Assembly (NCBI RefSeq): GCF_014356525.2
Contig: NC_052515.1
Coordinates: 20,294,821-20,358,820 of the forward strand
Source: Nilaparvata lugens
Lineage: Eukaryota; Arthropoda; Insecta; Hemiptera; Delphacidae
DNA: 64,000 nucleotides
Direction: 5' to 3'
Every line of letters begins with the position of its first letter. The stretch's first letter is position 1. Position numbers and translations under genes: made by a program. The notes below the pieces were generated by a model. The model searched no databases and was not told the origin of the DNA. It saw only the letters and a program-made list of their open reading frames with translations. This document shows positions 58,178 through 64,000 of the stretch, in pieces.

Positions 58178-59310
58178 CTAGGGCCGGACAGTTTCAGTCA
58201 TTTGTTCCAAAAGATGTTTTTTTAAAGTTAGGATGAAGCTCGCTCGGCTCTCGATGGACCTGATAGAAACAGGAAGTGCATTCCATGCACGACAGGCACT
58301 GACTTAGAAGGATTTTGTGAAAATAGTAGTTCGATGATTGGGTATCCTTAAAGTACTTTCTCCGGTTCTAGTATGTGAAGCATCTATCCTCCTACCTTCA
58401 GAGACAAATTTGAAATCATCTTTAAAATAGTTCGGATTACCGTATTACAAGATATCTCTAACAAGCTTGACTATTCGAAAAAGCCTCTGATCGGGAAGCT
58501 TTAATGTTGAACTAGCAATGTGGGCTGGGGTGATATGATCATGGCGTTGGAGAGAGTAGACGAAACGTAGACAATAATTTTGGCAACGCTGTAGTTTATC
58601 ATTCAGAGTGACTTGCATATCGTTAAGAACAGAATTACAATACATTAAATGTGGGAAGATGAGAGATTGAACCAATAATAATTTAATGTTTCTAGGGAGG
58701 ATATCGTGCATTTTCTTCAATGCATGCATGGCTGAGAATACCTTTTTACAAGTTTTGTTCACTTGTTCTGACCAGTCAAGAGTAGTATTATTCATAATAC
58801 TGCCTAAATTTTTAACTGAGCTACAGTAAGGAATGTCATTACCGTCTACACTAATTTTGTGAATCGATTCAAGGTCAATATTGTTTATAAGACGAGAATA
58901 TCCAATTATAATGGGTTGTGTTTTGATGGGATTAAGCTTAAGGCCATTTTTCTTTGTCCATTCCACTATCGAATTGATATCCTGATTCATTATTCCAACT
59001 GTTTCATTAATTTTTGTTATGGGACAGCTTAAATAGATTTGAAGGTCGTCTGCATAAGTATGAAAACTGGAGAATTTGATAATGGAAGAAAGGTCATTAG
59101 CATACAAAGTGAAGAGGAGAGGGCCTAAAATTGAACCTTGTGGTACTCCATGCATAACGTTTTTCCAAGTTGACTTTTTGTCACCGACAGATACACATTG
59201 TTTCCTACCTAATAGATAGGATTTAAACCAAACTAACGAGTTGTGACTGAAACCAAGAATAGCCAACTTATTCAGAAGGACTGTATGATCAACAGTATCG
59301 AATGCAATAT
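58178..59310 (-). pseudogene. LINE reverse transcriptase C-terminal half, unit 1
   Basis: Starts at FDTVDHTVLLNKLAILGFS (the block holding the first catalytic Asp), then GVPQGSILGPLLFTLYANDL, TYADDLQIYLS (catalytic YADD), GLKLNPIKTQ and a thumb/C-terminal domain: LGSIMNNTTLDWSEQV, SLIFPHLMYCNSVLND. In-frame stops at 58445 and 58304 interrupt the end, which still reads WNALPVSIRSIESRASF. It is a different LINE lineage from the plus-strand fragment, CR1/Jockey-like. Not active. Confidence 0.88.
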
Positions 59311-59509
59311 GAGATAAATGAATAAATAAAAATAAAAATAGAGTAAAAATAAATCGGCTTTTCAAAAGTTATTGTGCAATATGAGATTAAATAAGATAAA
59401 AAAATGAAGTACCCTTTTATTTGAAACATTTCAAACTATATGTTTAAATAAACCTCTGTATAATGAAAGAATAATGGTTTTAGTAGTAGAATAAGGGTAG
59501 TTTACACAG

Positions 59510-59935
59510 TGCCAGTCCAAACGGAATTCAAGTCTGAACTTTATTAAATCGATGTCAAGTTTCGTATGATATAATGCGATTCATTTTGAGATTAAACTAC
59601 AAGCTGATTAAATTTAGTTTAGCTTTCACTGTGCAAGTGGCTCAACTTTTTTGAGAAAGGAGCCGTTATGAAGACACTATATTTTAAAATGAACTAGCAG
59701 GTAACCCGTGCTTTGCACTGGGGAAAATTTGGTGTTGTAAAATGCAATTTCCTCAAGTCCAGGAAACATGAAAAAATAGAATAACTATTAATTATTTTGT
59801 TCAAAATTACTTGGATAATCTTAATAAGAGTTGAAAAGTTCCAGGTAAAAATGAGTTTGATAGGTCTCGAACCCTTCGATTCATGAACCGCGCGCGCTAC
59901 CAACTAAGCTATGGAGATACTTGGGGAAAGCCCTG
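59510..59935 (-). mobile_element. tRNA-derived SINE, copy in duplication unit 2
   Basis: A box at 59900-59911 and B box at 59862-59873 on the minus strand, identical to unit 1. The D-loop region differs slightly (gcgcgcgctacc here). Confidence 0.6.
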
Positions 59936-59994
59936 TTTGGTTGGACTTACATAGTTACAAGAACTTTAAATCGCAGATTGGATAAATTGATTTA

Positions 59995-60105
59995 TATATT
60001 TAATTATTTATACATCAATATATACAATGTCATTGTCAACTATGAATGATTGGGAAAGGAACAACAGGCTTAAAGCCCAAAACAGTTCCTTTCCCAATTT
60101 TAGAT
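59995..60105 (-). repeat. LINE 3' tail, GTTTTGGGC-hairpin family, unit 2
   Basis: The duplicate of the tail at 55436-55545, with the same hairpin and only scattered differences. Confidence 0.65.
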
Positions 60106-60338
60106 AGAAATTGTCCAAAAATAGGTTTTGATTATGAAATTCAAATTTAATTGATTAATAGTAGTAAAATAAGCTTATGTCCATCCTCGGTAAATTAATA
60201 ATGTTCATGCAAAATCTCAAGTTAATCAGTTCAGTTTTTCAGACGTTATGATGCGTCAAACATGCAGTTCCTATCCCGTGAATGTCGTACAGGTAAGCCA
60301 ATTCCTCCCTTTATAATATAGTATAGATTGTCTCTGAC

Positions 60339-60576
60339 CTTGCCCAGAAGCGAGTACACATGCTCGGCGACATGAGGACATATGGGGGCCAACATGATAG
60401 CCTGCAGGTTGATGAACTGCATCACCAATTCACCATGCATTCCCCCCTCAGCCTGGGTCAGCTCACGGTACCTATCCCTGGCAGCCTGCATCTCAAAGAA
60501 GCCCACTCTCAGCGCATCTCGGAACAGCATCTTGTTGTAGAAGTCGTCCGCTTCGCGCGATTTCAGGTTCATTTCG
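60339..60576 (-). CDS. LARS1: cytosolic leucyl-tRNA synthetase, anticodon-binding-domain exon
   Basis: LARS1 charges tRNA-Leu with leucine in the cytosol; in mammals it also belongs to the multi-synthetase complex and senses leucine for mTORC1. This exon (79 codons) reads [20 protein letters not shown], then [34 protein letters not shown] and [17 protein letters not shown]. 'LAP.CPH..EH.w.LLG' is the hallmark of the class Ia anticodon-binding domain. Acceptor TGTTTTACAG; donor GTCAGAGA, somewhat weak but present in both copies. It completes a codon (phase 2) from an exon to the right of the window, where the catalytic HIGH/KMSKS and editing domains must lie. Joined to the four exons to the left it gives about 386 C-terminal residues of an expected ~1180. 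Confidence 0.96.
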
Positions 60577-60679
60577 CTGTAAAACATATGAATAACTTTT
60601 AATCAAGCAAATAAATGGGCTATTTCAAAAGTCATAATTGTACAAAATAATTGGATGAAATTGTATTGAATACAATTAA

Positions 60680-60990
60680 GCCTTTATTAAGGGCGGAGTT
60701 AGGACACTAGGTCATCTCTGCCACACAACCCATAAAATACAATGCAAGACAATTGATTGATTGATTGAGTACTTTATTTATGTAGATTACAATATATACT
60801 GGCTTATACACTTATATGCAATAGCTTACAATACAGCAAAATTATAGATGAATTTACATAATATAGACTAAGAAAATAATTATTGAACTGTATATGATAT
60901 GAAAAAGCAGTTTGTAATATAATAACTATAGATAATAATCATATTGTTATGCATCTACATAAATTGGCGGAGCTTTGGACATATCAATGT
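60680..60990 (-). repeat. LINE 3' tails with (TCAA)n end
   Basis: On the minus strand aataaagtactcaatcaatc is a polyadenylation-like signal followed by a CAAT microsatellite. ggcggagttaggac (60690) and ggcggagctttggacatatc (60965) head two related pieces. No coding sequence remains. This interval is part of what copy 1 lacks. Confidence 0.45.
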
Positions 60991-61276
60991 CCATTCTTCG
61001 GAAAGAATATTAAAAATATCCTCCCCACTAACTCTCTACCAAAACGTTAATTTCTTTATTTAAACTAAGGATTTATTTATTAATGGAAATATTGTAAAAG
61101 TTTTAATCAATATGAATATTAAAGAGAAAAAAAAAACAGAAAATTGATAGAGTAAAATAATTATATAGGTAGATAAGATCAAATAATTGATTAATAAAAT
61201 GAAGTAGGCTGAAAGTAGATCAGGGTTATCAACTTTCAGTAATATACAGCAGTATGCAGTGGATAATTGAAATAAC

Positions 61277-61290
61277 ATGAGTTTATATAT

Positions 61291-61354
<64 letters not shown>

Positions 61355-62545
61355 CGTTCTATAACATGGTTTAAAGGTTTGTATTTGTGGGATGGGTGGG
61401 AGATGGATGTCATGTGATCGTTCTAGGGCCGGACAGTTTCAGTCATTTGTTCCAAAAGATGTTTTTTTAAAGTTAGGATGAAGCTCGCTCGGCTCTCGAT
61501 GGACCTGATAGAAACAGGAAGTGCATTCCATGCACGACAGGCACTGACTTAGAAGGATTTTGTGAAAATAGTAGTTCGATGATTGGGTATCCTTAAAGTA
61601 CTTTCTCCGGTTCTAGTATGTGAAGCATCTATCCTCCTACCTTCAGAGACAAATTTGAAATCATCTTTAAAATAGTTCGGATTACCGTATTACAAGATAT
61701 CTCTAACAAGCTTGACTATTCGAAAAAGCCTCTGATCGGGAAGCTTTAATGTTGAACTAGCAATGTGGGCTGGGGTGATATGATCATGGCGTTGGAGAGA
61801 GTAGACGAAACGTAGACAATAATTTTGGCAACGCTGTAGTTATCATTCAGAGTGACTTGCATATCGTTAAGAACAGAATTACAATACATTAAATGTGGGA
61901 AGATGAGAGATTGAACCAATAATAATTTAATGTTTCTAGGGAGGATATCGTGCATTTTCTTCAATGCATGCATGGCTGAGAATACCTTTTTACAAGTTTT
62001 GTTCACTTGTTCTGACCAGTCAAGAGTAGTATTATTCATAATACTGCCTAAATTTTTAACTGAGCTACAGTAAGGAATGTCATTACCGTCTACACTAATT
62101 TTGTGAATCGATTCAAGGTCAATATTGTTTATAAGACGAGAATATCCAATTATAATGGGTTGTGTTTTGATGGGATTAAGCTTAAGGCCATTTTTCTTTG
62201 TCCATTCCACTATCGAATTGATATCCTGATTCATTATTCCAACTGTTTCATTAATTTTTGTTATGGGACAGCTTAAATAGATTTGAAGGTCGTCTGCATA
62301 AGTATGAAAACTGGAGAATTTGATAATGGAAGAAAGGTCATTAGCATACAAAGTGAAGAGGAGAGGGCCTAAAATTGAACCTTGTGGTACTCCATGCATA
62401 ACGTTTTTCCAAGTTGACTTTTTGTCACCGACAGATACACATTGTTTCCTACCTAATAGATAGGATTTAAACCAAACTAACGAGTTGTGACTGAAACCAA
62501 GAATAGCCAACTTATTCAGAAGGACTGTATGATCAACAGTATCGA
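61277..62545 (-). mobile_element. 5'-truncated LINE with (TA)n tail, copy in unit 2
   Basis: The duplicate of 58036-59318. The TA tail (61286-61352) contains one TATTATA slip and a different length. Confidence 0.75.
61423..62537 (-). pseudogene. LINE reverse transcriptase C-terminal half, unit 2
   Basis: Same motifs as the unit 1 copy (GVPQGSILGPLLFTLYANDL, TYADDLQIYLS). A one-base deletion in a T run near 61842 (gtagttatc here, gtagtttatc in unit 1) shifts the frame after VTLNDN, so this copy is more damaged. Confidence 0.88.
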
Positions 62546-62810
62546 ATGCAATATGAGATAAATGAATAAATAAAAATAAAAAATAGAGTAAAAATAAATC
62601 GGCTTTTCAAAAGTTATTGTGCAATATGAGATTAAATAAGATAAAAAAATGAATAATAGATTATAAAAGAGTCACAATTCTATTCTTTTGCTGTTTAAAC
62701 CAATTGAAGATTAATTTGATGATTTATGTAACTCTTTGAGCTATTCTCCCTGGAAGGAATAGATTGGGCACTACTCGTTATAATACTAATATTGTATACT
62801 ATGTAGATCA

Positions 62811-63291
62811 TAACATGAAGAAAAGATAGCATAAGGAGATATTGCATGGTATAGGTCATTTATGTTCCAAATTTCAAGTAGGTTTTTTGTTAACTCAAGC
62901 CGATCACTGTCAACTACTATTGTGTTGTTGGGGTGAGAGTGTAAAGGTGCGTACAGACTTTCGCTCTGCTCCGCAATCGAACGTCACTAGAGCAGATCGA
63001 TTGATGATCGACCGGGGAGCAAGAGTGGAACGCGAGAAGAGCTAACATCTTCCGTAACGTTCATGATAGGAGCGATTGCGGAGCGTGCGTGGAGCTAGCG
63101 CAGAGCGTATTGGAGGCGCGTATATCTGTACGCACCTTAAGAAAGGCACTGTATGAGAGACTGCCGGCGTCACTTAGCTTCACGGAAAAGAAATACTAAG
63201 ACTATCGGCTTGAGTTGACAGTGAAATTTGTAACATAAACGCCCTATACCATGATATATCTTCTTATGCTATATTTTCTCTATGCTATGAG
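62811..63291. mobile_element. MITE with ~30-bp terminal inverted repeats, copy 2, interrupted
   Basis: Left catgaagaaaagatagcata and right tatgctatattttctctatg match the ends of the element at 5078-5475, and so do interior words (ttgttaactcaagccgat, actatcggcttgagttgaca). A 193-bp element sits in its middle. Confidence 0.85.
62945..63137. mobile_element. nested 193-bp MITE with TAA duplication
   Basis: Ends AGGTGCGTACAGA and TCTGTACGCACCT are perfect inverted repeats. TAA flanks both sides (62942-62944 and 63138-63140). The uninterrupted sister repeat at 5334-5348 has a single TAA at the same point. TIRs with a 3-bp TWA-type duplication fit PIF/Harbinger MITEs. GC is high compared with its surroundings. 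Confidence 0.88.
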
Positions 63292-64000
63292 TCACATAGT
63301 CTATAATATAATAAATCTTTTCTCTATGCTCATAATTTATGTTTGGCCACAGTAGCACAAACCTGACACCTCGACCCTGCATTTTTTCTTCGGTGAGGTC
63401 TCAGTTGGTCGAGATCTCAGTTGATCAAGAGGCCATTTTAACCATTTCTTGATATACTTAGACAAATAGGAAGTTCAGTTCATCAAGTTTTCGTTGCAGG
63501 CTGATACACAGTCAGCTACACCGTTGCACACTAGTTGGGAATTAGTGATAATTGATTAAGGAGATGTTAGTTGAAGGTTACGTTAAGTTTTTGCTTTAAA
63601 TGACAATATTATGATATTAGTTGATAATTTTAGAACTATATGATACTGTATCCACAGGAACTTGACGAACTGAAAACTGTAAGTAATGAAGTTGCCCACC
63701 TGGTCTATTCTTGATTAACTGAGATTTCGATAAAGAGGATATCAAACTTCTTATAAGAGCATCATCCTCAGAATTCAATATTTATATTTACAAAAACAAA
63801 GTACAGTTTACAATACAAATATATCAAATACAATCCCGATTCAAATGATTGCTTAAAATAATTTTTATTTTTATTATGATGTCCCACTATATTTTATCCC
63901 ATAATAATGTGTGAACAATTGTGATAACAATCTTTTCTTTGGAGATCAAATCCATGCACTCTTCAATTTATGATCGACATTGGTTTTGAAAGTGGTAATG

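Larger units (their letters stand above)
58036..59318 (-). mobile_element. 5'-truncated LINE with (TA)n tail, copy in unit 1
   Basis: Reads on the minus strand from a point inside the reverse transcriptase to a (TA)n microsatellite at 58040-58106, which I take as the element's 3' end. The unrelated sequence at the 5' side includes gcaatatgagat twice (about 59305 and 59379). Duplicated at 61277-62545. Confidence 0.75.
54850..59408. repeat. tandem duplication, copy 1
   Basis: A direct repeat of 59409-62653. The shared parts are 54850-55985 (with 59409-60542) and 57828-59408 (with 61073-62653). Between them this copy has a 1.84-kb LINE fragment where the other has 531 bp of LARS1 exon/intron. 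The 204 exon-derived bases are identical between copies; intron parts differ by scattered substitutions, and by more in the first ~60 bases. ATGAA is common to the start of copy 1, the junction and the end of copy 2. Confidence 0.9.
53214..60338 (-). other. LARS1: LARS1 intron containing a tandem duplication
   Basis: About 7.1 kb. It contains a 70-bp minisatellite, LINE tails near 54000-54480, then duplication copy 1 (truncated LARS1 exon copy, LINE patch, LINE fragment) and the left part of duplication copy 2 (SINE, LINE tail). Confidence 0.8.
59409..62653. repeat. tandem duplication, copy 2
   Basis: Starts directly after the end of copy 1. It carries, in order, the SINE, the LINE tail, the intact LARS1 exon, 0.5 kb of intron with another LINE tail, and the LINE with (TA)n tail. 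After ATGAA at 62649-62653 the sequence becomes unrelated to copy 1. Confidence 0.9.
60577..64000 (-). other. LARS1: LARS1 intron, running out of the window
   Basis: No further LARS1 exon was found up to the right edge. It holds a LINE tail (60680-60990), the second LINE with (TA)n tail, and a nested pair of MITEs (62811-63291). The last 700 bases show nothing recognisable. Confidence 0.65.

Overview
This is an AT-rich stretch of animal genomic DNA with split genes, long introns and dense interspersed repeats. The repeats are non-LTR retroelement tails, tRNA-derived SINEs, hAT and Tc1/mariner elements, and palindromic MITEs. Repeat style and the recurrent 'taggccta' words suggest a hemipteran insect, most likely a planthopper. 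That placement is an inference from pattern, not from a search.

Two host protein genes can be read, both on the minus strand. Between 3.7 and 8.2 kb lie five coding exons of a SHIPPO-repeat sperm-tail/microtubule inner protein (ODF3/CIMAP1 family). The five exons join in phase from the start codon to about 225 residues; the last ~30 residues of the family are not found and probably lie left of the window. Between 43.9 and 60.6 kb lie five exons of the cytosolic leucyl-tRNA synthetase gene (LARS1). They cover the C-terminal ~386 residues, from the anticodon-binding domain to the stop codon; the 5' two thirds of the gene must lie right of the window. A complete tRNA-His(GTG) gene sits in a LARS1 intron on the same strand.

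The 35 kb between the two genes (8.2-43.9 kb) has no convincing host gene. It holds a frameshifted DD41D-type mariner copy with TIRs and TA duplication, three non-autonomous hAT-like elements with perfect 8-bp target duplications, a 5'-truncated LINE with a 13-bp target duplication, a 2.5-kb foldback-like element built of nested repeats, and many hairpin MITEs.

The most structured event is in LARS1 at 54.85-62.65 kb. A segment carrying one LARS1 exon, a SINE and a LINE fragment is tandemly duplicated, with a 5-bp microhomology at the junction. In one copy 0.53 kb has been replaced by a 1.84-kb LINE fragment truncated at both ends, which cuts off the acceptor side of that exon copy. The exon copy at 60.3-60.6 kb is the intact one.

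No CRISPR, operon, prokaryotic gene cluster or clearly new molecular system was found. The noteworthy items are structural and evolutionary: the duplication with its LINE patch, the foldback element, a nested MITE insertion whose empty site is preserved in a paralogous repeat, and retroelement tails with conserved hairpins.
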